NCBI GenBank assembly: GCA_947497495.1
Contig: CANMGT010000001.1
Location: 1,116,001 to 1,180,000, forward strand
Length of the DNA stretch: 64,000 nucleotides
Reading direction: 5' to 3'
DNA from: an uncultured Lentibacter sp.
GTDB lineage: Bacteria; Pseudomonadota; Alphaproteobacteria; Rhodobacterales; Rhodobacteraceae
The position numbers and the translations under genes were made by a program. Shown here piece after piece: positions 44,319 through 53,108 of the stretch. Each line of letters opens with the position of its first letter. The first letter of the stretch is position 1. Below the pieces are notes generated by a model. It saw only the letters and a list, made by a program, of their open reading frames with translations, had not been told where the DNA came from and made no database searches.

Positions 44319-45773
44319 ATGACTTTGGACAATGACCTGTGGTTTGATCCCGCGAAATGCCTGATCAACGGTGAGTGGCTCGCTCCTGCCAGCGGGCAGA
44401 CGCTGCCGCTAATGAACCCATCAAACGGCGAACAAATCGGTGAGATCGCCCGTGGTGGGCAGGCCGACGTGGACGCCGCGATCAACGCCGCGCGTGGGGC
44501 CTTCAATGGCGTTTGGGGGCGCACACCTGCGGTTGAACGCGGGCGCATTCTGGCGCGTTTGGGCCGCTTGGTTGAGGCGAGGGTTGATGCGCTTGGGCGG
44601 CTTGAGGCTTTGGACGTTGGCAAGCCTCTCAAGCAAGCGCGGGCCGACGCTGTGGCCCTCGCGCGGTATTGCGAGTTTTATGCTGGCGCGGCTGACAAGC
44701 TGATGGGCGAGACCATCCCCTATCTGGATGGCTATACGGTGTATACGCTGCGCGAGCCGCATGGTGTGACAGCCCACATCGTGCCGTGGAACTACCCGAT
44801 GCAGATTATCGGCCGCTCGGTTGGTGCGGCTTTGGCGGCGGGGAACTGTTGTGTTCTCAAACCTGCCGAAGACGCCTGCCTCACGGCGCTGGCCTTTGCG
44901 GACTTGGCCAAGCAAGCGGGCTTGCCGGACGGCGTTTTGAACGTGGTTCCGGGGCTGGGCAGCGAGGCAGGCGCAGCACTTAGCGGGCATGACGGGATAG
45001 ACCACATCTCGTTTACGGGCTCGGTTGCGACGGGCAGTATGATACAGGCGGCAGCGGCCATTCATGTGAAGCCAGTCACGCTGGAGCTGGGCGGCAAGAG
45101 CCCGCAGCTTGTGTTTGACGACGCAGACTTGGACGCTGCGCTGCCCTTCTTGGTGAACGCGGGCATTCAAAACGCGGGGCAAACATGCTCGGCCTCCTCG
45201 CGCATCTTGGTGCAACGGGGCGTTTACGACGAAGTCGTTGCGCGGATGGCCGAACGCTACGGCGCACTGAAAGTTGGCGCGGCGATGAGCGACTTGGATG
45301 TAGGCCCGCTTATTTCGGCCAAGCAAAAGGGGCTTATTGAGGGTTTTCTGGCGCAGGGAGCCGACTTGGAGACAGCGGCAACCGGCGTTCTGCATGACGC
45401 GCCTGAGGGCGGGAACTTTGTATGCCCGACACTGTTTGCGGGTGTCGCAGCGGGGCACGCTTTGGCGCGCGACGAGATATTTGGACCTGTGCAAGTCGCC
45501 ATCCCGTTTGACGACGAGGAGGAGGCTGTGGCGATTGCCAACAGTACGGACTATGGCCTTGTTGCAAGCGTTTGGACAAACCAGGGCGCGCGGCAAATGC
45601 GGCTGGCGCGGGCCATCAAAGCGGGGCAAGTTTTTATCAACAACTACGGTGCGGGCGGCGGCGTTGAGCTGCCGTTTGGCGGCATTGGCAAGTCAGGACA
45701 CGGCCGCGAGAAGGGCTTTGAGGCGCTTTACGGCTTCACGACGCTCAAAACCGTCGCGGCGCTGCATGGCTGA
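44319..45773 (+). CDS. NAD(P)-dependent aldehyde dehydrogenase
   Basis: Cytoplasmic ALDH-superfamily enzyme of 484 residues oxidising an aldehyde to the acid. I use the ATG at 44319 (AAGGAGAG upstream) rather than the open frame from 44280. Motifs in order: PWNYPMQIIGRS (cofactor site), ISFTGSVATGSMIQ, the general-base glutamate in LELGGKSPQLVF, the nucleophilic cysteine in NAGQTCSASSR, EIFGPVQVAIPF, and VELPFGGIGKSGHGREKG. Betaine- or gamma-aminobutyraldehyde-type substrates fit the subgroup. It is followed after 27 bp by an SDR gene, a likely partner oxidising the alcohol. Confidence 0.9.
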   Translation: MTLDNDLWFDPAKCLINGEWLAPASGQTLPLMNPSNGEQIGEIARGGQADVDAAINAARGAFNGVWGRTPAVERGRILARLGRLVEARVDALGRLEALDVGKPLKQARADAVALARYCEFYAGAADKLMGETIPYLDGYTVYTLREPHGVTAHIVPWNYPMQIIGRSVGAALAAGNCCVLKPAEDACLTALAFADLAKQAGLPDGVLNVVPGLGSEAGAALSGHDGIDHISFTGSVATGSMIQAAAAIHVKPVTLELGGKSPQLVFDDADLDAALPFLVNAGIQNAGQTCSASSRILVQRGVYDEVVARMAERYGALKVGAAMSDLDVGPLISAKQKGLIEGFLAQGADLETAATGVLHDAPEGGNFVCPTLFAGVAAGHALARDEIFGPVQVAIPFDDEEEAVAIANSTDYGLVASVWTNQGARQMRLARAIKAGQVFINNYGAGGGVELPFGGIGKSGHGREKGFEALYGFTTLKTVAALHG

Positions 45774-45800
45774 AGCAACAACAGACCAAAGGGAGGAACC

Positions 45801-46550
45801 ATGATGCGACTAGAGGGTAAGACAGCGATTGTGACCGGAGCCGCGAGCGGCTTTGGCGCGGGAATTGCACGCAAGTTCGTGGCGGAGGGTGCGCAGGTGA
45901 TGGTTGTGGATATTGACCATGATGGTGCGATGGACATGGCCGAAGAACTGGGCAATGGCGCGTTCGGGCATGTGGCCGACGTAGGGGATGCAGCGCAGGT
46001 GGCCGAGACAGTAGCGACCGCACTGCAAATCATGGGGAACGTCGACATTCTGGTGAACAACGCAGGTGTCACGCATTTGCCAAAACCCATGGAGCAGGTT
46101 GACGAGGACGAGTTTGACCGCGTGTACAACGTGAACTGCAAGTCGATCTATTTGTTTGCGCGCGCGCTGGCACCCGTTATGAGGACGCGCGGCAGTGGCA
46201 CAATGTTGAACGTGGCCTCGACGGCGGCTGTGAGCCCGCGGCCAAACCTGAGCTGGTATAACGCGTCAAAAGGCTGGGTGAACACAGCGACCAAGGCTAT
46301 GGCTGTGGAGCTGGCGCCGGTGGGCGTGCGTGTGAATGCGCTGAACCCTGTGGCGGGTGAGACGCCGCTTTTGGCGAGCTTTATGGGCGAGGACACGCCG
46401 GAAATGCGCGCGAAATTTTTGAGCACCATTCCTTTGGGGCGGTTTTCGACGCCGGAAGACCTGGGCAATGCAGCGTGTTTCTTGTGTTCGGATGAGGCGA
46501 GTATGATAACTGGCGTCTGCATGGAAGTTGACGGTGGGCGCTGTATCTGA
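45801..46550 (+). CDS. Short-chain dehydrogenase/reductase
   Basis: Classical SDR of 249 residues. The cofactor motif TGAASGFGAGIA is near residue 12, NNAGVTHLPK gives the NNAG motif, the catalytic set is the Ser in NVASTAAVSPR and Y-N-A-S-K in SWYNASKGWV. The adenine-site aspartate in VVDIDHDGA (about 35) favours NAD over NADP. 3-oxoacyl/3-hydroxy-type and alcohol substrates are possible. GGGAGGAACC precedes the ATG pair MM. Likely co-transcribed with the aldehyde dehydrogenase gene. Confidence 0.9.
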   Translation: MMRLEGKTAIVTGAASGFGAGIARKFVAEGAQVMVVDIDHDGAMDMAEELGNGAFGHVADVGDAAQVAETVATALQIMGNVDILVNNAGVTHLPKPMEQVDEDEFDRVYNVNCKSIYLFARALAPVMRTRGSGTMLNVASTAAVSPRPNLSWYNASKGWVNTATKAMAVELAPVGVRVNALNPVAGETPLLASFMGEDTPEMRAKFLSTIPLGRFSTPEDLGNAACFLCSDEASMITGVCMEVDGGRCI

Positions 46551-46581
46551 TTTCGACTTGCGCTACGCACAAGCCGATCTA

Positions 46582-46629
46582 CTGGGGGCTTTGCCCCCAG
46601 ACCCCCAGGATATTTTAAAAGAGAAGAAA
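46582..46629 (+). repeat. GGGGGC-palindrome intergenic repeat before the MFS gene
   Basis: CTGGGGGC-TTT-GCCCCCAG (46582-46600) is followed by ACCCCCAGGATATTTTAAAA and GAGAAGAAA. The purine-rich end leads straight to the MFS start. Confidence 0.75.
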
Positions 46630-46642
46630 AGGCAGGGTCGTG

Positions 46643-47821
46643 ATGCGTTTTGACTTGATTTTATTGTGCTTTGCTTATGTTTTAAGCCAGTTTTACCGGG
46701 CGTTCTTAGCGGTTTTAACCGAGGTTCTCGAGCGAGATGTCGGGGCCACGCCAGAAGACCTTGCGACGGCGTCGGGGTTTTGGTTCTTGGCCTTTGCAGC
46801 GATGCAGATTCCTGTTGGCTGGGCTTTGGACAAGGTCGGGCCAAGGCGCACGGCGGCAGTGCTTTTGCTAATTGGCGGGGCCGGTGGCGCGGCTGTGTTT
46901 GCCATGGCCAGCACGCCTGCGCATATTTCGGCCGCGATGGTGCTTATCGGCGTGGGCTGTGCACCTGTCTTGATGGCGTCTTACTACATATTTGCGCGCA
47001 CCTATCCACCCGCGGCTTTTGCGACTTTGGCGGCAGTTATTCTGGGTGTTGGGAGCGTGGGAAACCTCGCCTCTGCGCTTCCGACGACATTGGCTGTTGA
47101 GGCCTTTGGCTGGCGCACGGTTGTTTGGGGCATGGCGGCGATCAGTGCTGTGACGGCCTTTGGCCTGTGGGCTGTGGTGCAAGATCCCGAGCGCGTTGTA
47201 CATGAGGAGAAGGGCAGCCTGCTTGATTTGCTCAAGATGCCTGCGCTTTGGCTGATCTTTCCGTTGATGGCGTTTCAATATGCGCCAGCGGGTGGCGCGC
47301 GCGGGCTTTGGATCGGGCCGTATTTTCGCGAGATCTTCGGCGCGAATGACGGGTTCATCGGAACGATCACACTGATCATGGGCGCTGCCATGATCGCGGG
47401 GACCTTTGCCTACGGCCCGCTTGACCGCATTCTCGGCACGCGCAAGTGGGTTATCGTTGGGGGCAACGTGTTCTCGTTGATCGCCTGCCTGTGGCTTGGG
47501 CTGATCGGAGTTGAAAGCCTGTGGCTGGCTGTTGCCTTATTTGCTGCTGTGGGCTTTTTTGGCGCGAGCTTCCCTGTGATCATGGCGCATGGGCGCTCGT
47601 TTTATCCGCCGCATCTTGTGGGCCGTGGCGTGACGCTGATGAACCTTTTTGGCATTGGTGGCGTGGGCATTTTGCAGATGGTCACCGGAAGGCTCTATAC
47701 GGGAGCCGCCAAAGACGCTGCGACTCCTGCTGAGCCCTATGAGCTGCTTTTCACCTTTTATGGTGCGCTTGTGGCACTTGGGCTGGTTATTTACCTGTTT
47801 GCGCAAGACCGGACGGACTAG
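46643..47821 (+). CDS. Major facilitator superfamily transporter
   Basis: Polytopic MFS carrier of 392 residues, about 12 membrane helices. The N-terminal half has QIPVGWALDKVGPRRTAAVL, the MFS loop 2-3 signature (G-x3-D-x2-G-x-R-R). RAFLAVLTEVLERDVGATPE is the first periplasmic loop. Substrate unknown. GTG at 46640 is immediately followed by ATG at 46643; I take the ATG. The gene lies after an SDR gene and a repeat and before asd, so it is probably its own unit. Confidence 0.85.
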   Translation: MRFDLILLCFAYVLSQFYRAFLAVLTEVLERDVGATPEDLATASGFWFLAFAAMQIPVGWALDKVGPRRTAAVLLLIGGAGGAAVFAMASTPAHISAAMVLIGVGCAPVLMASYYIFARTYPPAAFATLAAVILGVGSVGNLASALPTTLAVEAFGWRTVVWGMAAISAVTAFGLWAVVQDPERVVHEEKGSLLDLLKMPALWLIFPLMAFQYAPAGGARGLWIGPYFREIFGANDGFIGTITLIMGAAMIAGTFAYGPLDRILGTRKWVIVGGNVFSLIACLWLGLIGVESLWLAVALFAAVGFFGASFPVIMAHGRSFYPPHLVGRGVTLMNLFGIGGVGILQMVTGRLYTGAAKDAATPAEPYELLFTFYGALVALGLVIYLFAQDRTD

Positions 47822-47884
47822 GCCTTTATTCTGCAGTTGCAACAGGCTATGAGACGCCGTCTTGAGACAGAAGGAGTCGCTTAA

Positions 47885-48904
47885 ATGGGCTATAATGTTG
47901 TTGTCGTTGGTGCCACAGGGAATGTGGGCCGTGAAATGCTAAACATCCTCGCGGAACGTATGTTCCCCGTTGATAAGCTTGCCGTTCTGGCGAGCCGCAA
48001 ATCGCTTGGAACGGAAGTGAGCTTTGGCGACAAGACGCTCAAGACGCAAGACTTGGACACTTTTGATTTTGCGGGCTGGGACATGGCACTGTTTGCTGTT
48101 GGCTCTGAAGCGACAAAGAGATATGCGCCACTCGCAGCGAAAGCGGGCTGTGTTGTGATCGATAACTCGTCGCTTCACCGCTATGACCCGGACATTCCGC
48201 TGATCGTGCCTGAAGTGAACCCAGAGGCGATTCACGGCTACAGCAAGAAAAATATCATCGCCAACCCGAACTGTTCGACAGCTCAGATGGTTGTGGCGCT
48301 CAAGCCGCTCCATGACCGTGCGCGCATCAAGCGGGTTGTTGTGAGCACTTACCAGTCGGTTTCCGGCTCGGGCAAAGACGCCATTGATAGTCTGTGGGAT
48401 GAAACCAAGGCCATTTACAACCCGACTGATAACCAAAAAATGCACTACACCAAGCAGATCGCGTTCAACGTGATCCCGCATATTGATGTGTTCATGGACA
48501 GCGGCGATACCAAAGAAGAGTGGAAGATGGTTGTCGAGACCAAGAAGATCGTCGACCCCGCGATCAAGGTGACGGCAACATGTGTGCGCGTGCCTGTGTT
48601 TGTCGGCCACTCGGAGTCGATAAACATCGAGTTTGAAGACTTCCTCGACGAGGATGAAGCGCGCGATATTTTGCGCGAAGCTCCAGGCATTATGGTGATC
48701 GATAAGCGCGAAGATGGCGGCTATGTCACGCCGATCGAATGCGTCGGTGACTTTGCGACTTTCATCAGCCGTATCAGGCAAGATGTGACCGTTGAAAACG
48801 GGCTGAACCTGTGGTGCGTGTCTGACAACCTGCGCAAGGGCGCGGCTTTGAACGCGGTGCAGATTGCCGAACTGTTGGGCCGCGAAGTTTTGAAAAAGGG
48901 CTGA
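47885..48904 (+). CDS. asd: Aspartate-semialdehyde dehydrogenase
   Basis: Reduces aspartyl phosphate to aspartate semialdehyde with NADPH on the route to lysine/DAP, threonine and methionine. The 339-residue product has the nucleotide loop VVGATGNVGREML, active-site cysteine in ANPNCSTAQMV, TYQSVSGSGKDAI and the catalytic histidine in VFVGHSESI. GAAGGAG precedes the ATG. A clear terminator lies 22 nt after the stop. Confidence 0.97.
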   Translation: MGYNVVVVGATGNVGREMLNILAERMFPVDKLAVLASRKSLGTEVSFGDKTLKTQDLDTFDFAGWDMALFAVGSEATKRYAPLAAKAGCVVIDNSSLHRYDPDIPLIVPEVNPEAIHGYSKKNIIANPNCSTAQMVVALKPLHDRARIKRVVVSTYQSVSGSGKDAIDSLWDETKAIYNPTDNQKMHYTKQIAFNVIPHIDVFMDSGDTKEEWKMVVETKKIVDPAIKVTATCVRVPVFVGHSESINIEFEDFLDEDEARDILREAPGIMVIDKREDGGYVTPIECVGDFATFISRIRQDVTVENGLNLWCVSDNLRKGAALNAVQIAELLGREVLKKG

Positions 48905-48926
48905 GGCGCTTTTCATCAAGTTTGAA

Positions 48927-48954
48927 GGGGTTGGCCAAGAGGCTGACCCCTTTT
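48927..48954 (+). terminator. Rho-independent terminator of asd
   Basis: GGGGTTGGCC (48927-48936) pairs over ten positions (two G-U) with GGCTGACCCC (48941-48950) across AAGA, followed by TTTT. Confidence 0.88.
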
Positions 48955-49003
48955 GCGTTTGTGGGTTTTCGCAGGTTGCACCAGCCTCCATACACAGGCT
49001 TAA

Positions 49004-49053
49004 GTGGGGGCCAGCCCCCACACCCCCGGGATATTTAGAAAGAGAAGAACGAG
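49004..49053 (+). repeat. GGGGGC-palindrome intergenic repeat after asd
   Basis: GTGGGGGC-CA-GCCCCCAC (49004-49021), then ACCCCCGGGATATTTAGAAA and GAGAAGAACGAG. This is the most complete copy in the window, identical over the palindrome to the copy at 34131. Confidence 0.8.
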
Positions 49054-49153
49054 ATGAGTGTCGGCGGAGGATTGCTTAGATGGGGGTTTAGTAGGCTTGC
49101 ACATCGCGCCGCGCTGTCGCCTACTTGGAGGGATAATAAACTGGAGTTTTCCC

Positions 49154-50791
49154 ATGCGATTGACGCCTATAGTTCTGTCACTTTTTCCTGTTGTTGCTTT
49201 CGCAGACACTTTCCCGCTTGAGAGCGATGTGACCGCCGCAACACTTTACCCCGGCGGGGCTACGATTGTGCGGGAAGTGCCGTTTAGCATCCCTGCAGGC
49301 AAACACGAGTTGGTTTTGACAGATTTGCCAAGTTCGACGCCGCTTGATCTTGTGCGAGTTGAGTTGACAGGCGCCAAGCTTGGGGCTGTTACGGGCCGCA
49401 GTGACTTTGTGCCGCCGCGTGACGCGGCCAAGAGCGGAGCTATCGAGGCCGCCGAGGCTGAGGTTGAGCGGCTTGAAACGGCTTTGCGGGTGGCGCAGAA
49501 GGACGTGCTTTTGATCAGGGTCGAGATTGATGGGGCAAACGCGCGTGTCGAGTTTTTGAAGCAGCTTGGGCAGGGCGAAACGACGGCCGAGAAGGATGCG
49601 GGCGAGCTGCGGGCCTTGGCGGCGATGGTTGGCGAAGAGACACTGACAGCGCGTAAGGCGGCCCATGAGGCGCATTTCAGGGCCGGGGAAGCTGACCGTG
49701 CGTTGGCGGATCTGCGCGAGGAGCTTGAGAAAGCGCGCCAAGCGCTGGCGGCGTTGCAAACCGGCAAGACAGACTATGCGATGTTGAGCGTAACCGCGAG
49801 CGCAGACAAACCGACAGAGGGTGTGATGCGCATCAGCTATCTGGTGAATGGCGCTGGCTGGGCACCGGTTTACGACATGCGGCTCGATAAGGAGGCTGGT
49901 CGGCTGGCTGTCGAGCGCGGTGCGTTTATCGGGCAGTATACTGGCGAGGACTGGACAGATGTGAAGCTAACGCTGTCGACGGTGCGACCGAGTGAGCAGA
50001 TCGAGCCGCGCGAAGTGTTCGCATGGCAACGCATTGTGACAGACCCGCCTGTTGCGCGGCCACGTGCGGCAAAGCAGGTCGAGTTGGAGAGCCTGTCACG
50101 GCTGGAGGCGGATGTCGCCGAGATGGCTGTCCCGGTCGTGGAAGAAGCCGCGCCGAGCGTATCATACGACGGGCTTGCTGTGACCTACGATTACCCTGAG
50201 CTTGTCAGCATTGCCAACCGCGCCGACGAGTTGCGCATCACACTGGGCACCGTCGAGACTGATGCCGATGTGTTGGCTTTCGCATCGCCGCTCTATGACG
50301 AGACAGGCTTTATGATGGCGAGCATCACCAACGACATGAGCGAGCTGATCCTGCCTTCGTCGCAGGTTAGCTTGTATGTTGATGGCCGTTTTGTGGGCCA
50401 CACGGCGCTTGATGAGGTGATCCCTGTGGGCGCCGAGGCCGATATTCCCTTTGGCGCCATTGACGGCTTGCGCCTGAAGCGCACGGTTAAGAGCCGCAAC
50501 GAGGGTGACCGTGGGATGATTTCACGCAGCACCGAGTTGAGCGAGGAAGTGACCATCGACGTGGAAAACCTGACAGGCGAGACATGGCCTGTGCGGGTGT
50601 TTGACCGCGTGCCGTATAGCGAGCAGGAAGAGCTTGCTATCAGTTGGAGCGCTTCTCCGCGGCCGAGCGAAGAAGACACCGACGGCAAACGCGGCGTGCT
50701 GATGTGGAAGTTTGACATGAAGCCGGGCGGCAAGCAGGCCATTACCCTCAAGCATGAGCTGGAGTGGCCTGAAGGCAAGGTGCTGCGCTAA
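49154..50791 (+). CDS. Secreted DUF4139 (mucoidy-inhibitor MuiA-like) protein
   Basis: Exported protein of 545 residues. The ATG at 49154 (TGGAG 7 nt upstream) gives a signal peptide MRLTPIVLSLFPVVAFADTF. After it comes a DUF4140-like domain (LESDVTAATLYPGGATIVRE). A charged segment at about 85-190 (EVERLETALRVAQKDV, DLREELEKARQALAALQ) should form a coiled coil. The DUF4139 domain starts at RISYLVNGAGWAPVYDMRL and runs to LKHELEWPEGKVLR at the C-terminus. The molecular function of this widespread family is unknown; an envelope role is inferred from the signal peptide. The open frame upstream to 49058 is not used in my reading. Confidence 0.87.
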   Translation: MRLTPIVLSLFPVVAFADTFPLESDVTAATLYPGGATIVREVPFSIPAGKHELVLTDLPSSTPLDLVRVELTGAKLGAVTGRSDFVPPRDAAKSGAIEAAEAEVERLETALRVAQKDVLLIRVEIDGANARVEFLKQLGQGETTAEKDAGELRALAAMVGEETLTARKAAHEAHFRAGEADRALADLREELEKARQALAALQTGKTDYAMLSVTASADKPTEGVMRISYLVNGAGWAPVYDMRLDKEAGRLAVERGAFIGQYTGEDWTDVKLTLSTVRPSEQIEPREVFAWQRIVTDPPVARPRAAKQVELESLSRLEADVAEMAVPVVEEAAPSVSYDGLAVTYDYPELVSIANRADELRITLGTVETDADVLAFASPLYDETGFMMASITNDMSELILPSSQVSLYVDGRFVGHTALDEVIPVGAEADIPFGAIDGLRLKRTVKSRNEGDRGMISRSTELSEEVTIDVENLTGETWPVRVFDRVPYSEQEELAISWSASPRPSEEDTDGKRGVLMWKFDMKPGGKQAITLKHELEWPEGKVLR

Positions 50792-50829
50792 CAGGCCCTT
50801 CGAACTTGCTGTGCTAATCCGACGGATGC

Positions 50830-50888
50830 GAGAGGGGCCAGCCTCTGTCGCGCTCTCTCCAGGGTGTTTCCGGAAAGAGGAAGACGTA
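50830..50888 (+). repeat. Degenerate GGGGGC-family repeat after the DUF4139 gene
   Basis: GAGAGGGGCCAGCCTCTGTC followed by GCGCTCTCTCCAGGG and TGTTTCCGGAAAGAGGAAG keeps the order palindrome, CCAGGG, TTTCC and purine tail, with many changes. It lies between convergent genes. Confidence 0.4.
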
Positions 50889-50912
50889 GGGATGGTGTTG
50901 AGGTGAGTGGTG

Positions 50913-51224
50913 CTAGAAACGTTCGGCGCGCAGCACTTCGCAGTCGGTGATGTTGACGATGCCGATGTGCTTTTCGACCACTTTGAAGGCAGCCGTGAGC
51001 AGGGCGTCGAGGCGCTCTTCGCGCACGATGCAAATGACTTGAACCATGCCTTCGGCGCGGCTGATCTGGCCTGAGCGCGACCATTCGCCAGAACGGCCCG
51101 AGCCACCGAACACCGGCAGGATCGTGTAGCCGTGCACGCCCGCGCCGACTAGGGCGTCCGTAAGGCGGGACTGCATGATTTTCTCGATGGTGATCTCGAC
51201 GCGTTTGGCGGTGTGGGTTTGCAT
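50913..51224 (-). CDS. sbtB: PII-like signalling protein, SbtB type
   Basis: Small PII-superfamily regulator, 103 residues from the ATG at 51224 with a perfect AGGAGG 5 nt upstream. The beta-alpha-beta pattern (KRVEITIEKIMQSRLTDALV, GVHGYTILPVFGGSGRSGEW, then MVQVICIVREERLDALLTAA) is that of PII proteins, with a short T-loop (SGEWSRSGQISRAEG) in place of the GlnB uridylylation loop. It begins one base after the SbtA stop. In cyanobacteria SbtB binds adenyl nucleotides, including cAMP, and inhibits SbtA; the same partner relation is inferred here from gene order. Confidence 0.85.
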   Translation of the reverse strand: MQTHTAKRVEITIEKIMQSRLTDALVGAGVHGYTILPVFGGSGRSGEWSRSGQISRAEGMVQVICIVREERLDALLTAAFKVVEKHIGIVNITDCEVLRAERF

Positions 51225-51225
51225 G

Positions 51226-52200
51226 TCAGCCTCCTGAGACAGCGCTGGCAACCGCAAGGTAAAGCGGGATGCCGAGCACGAGGTTAAACGGGAAGGTCAC
51301 GCCAAGTGAGAGCGTGAGGTAAATACTTGGGTTGGCTTCGGGCAGAGCTACGCGCATTGCGGCGGGCACGGCGATGTAGCTGGCGGAGGCTGTGAGGGTC
51401 ATCATAAGAACGGTGCCGCCAAGCGACAGGCCAAGGGCAAGGGCAGCGGCCAAGCCAAACGCCGCGCCGATCGGTGGCATGAGAACGCCAAAGGCGATGC
51501 TGCTCCAGCCGAGCAGCTTGCCGCCTTTGGCCAGCCCGCGCCCTGCGACAAGGCCCATGTCGAGCAGGAACAGGCAGAGCACGCCTTTGAACGGTTCCAC
51601 GATGAAGCTGCTGATTTCCTTGAGGCCTTCTTCGCCCGTCACACCCCCAATGATGAATGCGCCGACGAGCAGAACGATTGAGCCGTTGAGCATGATCTCG
51701 CGCCAGAGGTTGGCGTCCATCCGCCCGCTTTCGCCACGCGAGATAAGCCAGAGTGCCGAGAGGATGGCCGGAGCTTCCATCGCAGCGGCGACGGCAACCA
51801 TGTAGCCCTCCGCGGCGATCCCGCTGCTTTCAAGCACCGAGGTTGCCGCGACGAACGTCACGATCGAGATTGAGCCGTAGTGGCCAGCGACGGCGGCGGC
51901 GTTTAGGCGGTCAAGCTGTGTGATCGAGCGTAAGAGGGCGAAGGCGACGATTGGCAGGAGAGCAGATAGTATGATGCCCGCGATGAGCGACAGGCCGAGA
52001 GTCAGATCTACCCCATGGGCGGCAACCGAGACACCGCCTTTGAAGCCGATTGCGAACAGAAGGTAGATCGAAAGCCCCTTGGCCACGGCTTCGGGGATTG
52101 ACAGGTCAGAGCGGGCAAGGGCAGCGAAAAGGCCGAGGGCAAAGCATAAGACAATGGGTGATATCAGGTTGTCAGCTGCCAGTGCCAGAATATCTGCCAT
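51226..52200 (-). CDS. sbtA: SbtA-type sodium-dependent bicarbonate transporter
   Basis: Inner-membrane bicarbonate/Na+ symporter family protein of 324 residues with about ten helices in two inverted halves. Diagnostic stretches are LLFAIGFKGGVSVAAHG in the first half, VAGHYGSISIVTFVAATSVL, and FLLDMGLVAGRGL and LTASASYIAVPAAMRVALPE in the second. It lies 100 bp downstream of a carbonic anhydrase gene on the same strand and directly before sbtB. SbtA serves CO2 concentration in cyanobacteria; in a heterotroph it may feed carboxylases or buffer pH. No RuBisCO is in view. Confidence 0.9.
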   Translation of the reverse strand: MADILALAADNLISPIVLCFALGLFAALARSDLSIPEAVAKGLSIYLLFAIGFKGGVSVAAHGVDLTLGLSLIAGIILSALLPIVAFALLRSITQLDRLNAAAVAGHYGSISIVTFVAATSVLESSGIAAEGYMVAVAAAMEAPAILSALWLISRGESGRMDANLWREIMLNGSIVLLVGAFIIGGVTGEEGLKEISSFIVEPFKGVLCLFLLDMGLVAGRGLAKGGKLLGWSSIAFGVLMPPIGAAFGLAAALALGLSLGGTVLMMTLTASASYIAVPAAMRVALPEANPSIYLTLSLGVTFPFNLVLGIPLYLAVASAVSGG

Positions 52201-52300
52201 GAGAAATGCCCCCGTTGCACGCGTTTGAGCCTAGATAAGGGTTCGGTCGCGATTGAAAAGGGCTAACTTGAGGTTTTTTGTTATATATGTCGTGGCAGTC

Positions 52301-52948
52301 CTAAATGGCTGTGAAAGCTCCTGTAGCAGGGTCATATTGCTCAACCGAGCCTTCGCCAATGTCGTTCCAGAGGCCATGTAGCGTGATCTTGCCGCTCTTC
52401 ACATCGTCGGCAACAAAGGGGAATGTCATCAGGTTGTTGAGCGAGACAAGCACAGCTTCTTTTTCGAGCGCTGCTGCTTGTTCTGCTTCTGGCATGTCTT
52501 TGACGTTCTCAAAGCCGGGGCGCAGGATGTCCATCCAGCGGCCGACGAAGGATGTTTTCTCTTCCAGTTCGGGCGCGCGACCTGTGCACATGTCAAGACA
52601 GCCCGCAACGCCACCGCAGCTTGAGTGGCCCAGCACGATGATATGCGCGACTTTGAGCGCGGTTACTGCGTATTCCACGGCGGCCGAGGTGCCGTGCTGC
52701 GCGCCGTCGGGCTTATAGGGCGGCACGAGGTTGGCGATGTTGCGGTGCAAAAAGAACTCGCCGTTGTCTGCGCCGAAGATAGACGTGACATGAACGCGGC
52801 TGTCGCAGCAGGAAATGACCATCGCGCGGGGGCGCTGGCCTTCATCGGCCAAGCGGCGATACCAGGCCTCGTTTTCAGTATAGGTTGTGGCCTTCCAGCC
52901 ATGAAAACGCTGAACAAGGTATTGCGGCAGAGGTTTGGCATTGTGCAT
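52301..52948 (-). CDS. Beta-class carbonic anhydrase
   Basis: Zinc enzyme interconverting CO2 and bicarbonate, 215 residues from the ATG at 52948 (AGGA about 9 nt upstream). The frame runs further upstream, but that part is unlike the family. Zinc ligands are C47 in the CxDxR motif SCCDSRV, and H108 and C111 in LGHSSCGGV. FLHRNIANLVPPY and SAAVEYAV complete the active site. It is first in the apparent unit carbonic anhydrase-sbtA-sbtB, which implies bicarbonate handling as one system. Confidence 0.94.
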   Translation of the reverse strand: MHNAKPLPQYLVQRFHGWKATTYTENEAWYRRLADEGQRPRAMVISCCDSRVHVTSIFGADNGEFFLHRNIANLVPPYKPDGAQHGTSAAVEYAVTALKVAHIIVLGHSSCGGVAGCLDMCTGRAPELEEKTSFVGRWMDILRPGFENVKDMPEAEQAAALEKEAVLVSLNNLMTFPFVADDVKSGKITLHGLWNDIGEGSVEQYDPATGAFTAI

Positions 52949-53108
52949 GTCAGATCCTGTCATTTTGGGCTGCAGTGTTTGCTGACAGCCTAGATAGTGC
53001 GCATTCGCAAAGAATTCGAGAGAAAAGGCGCTTGGCGGTAAACGTTTTTGGAAACTTTTAGGCCCATAACGCTGAGGTGAGTTGGGGCGTAAACCGAAGG
53101 GTGAGAGA

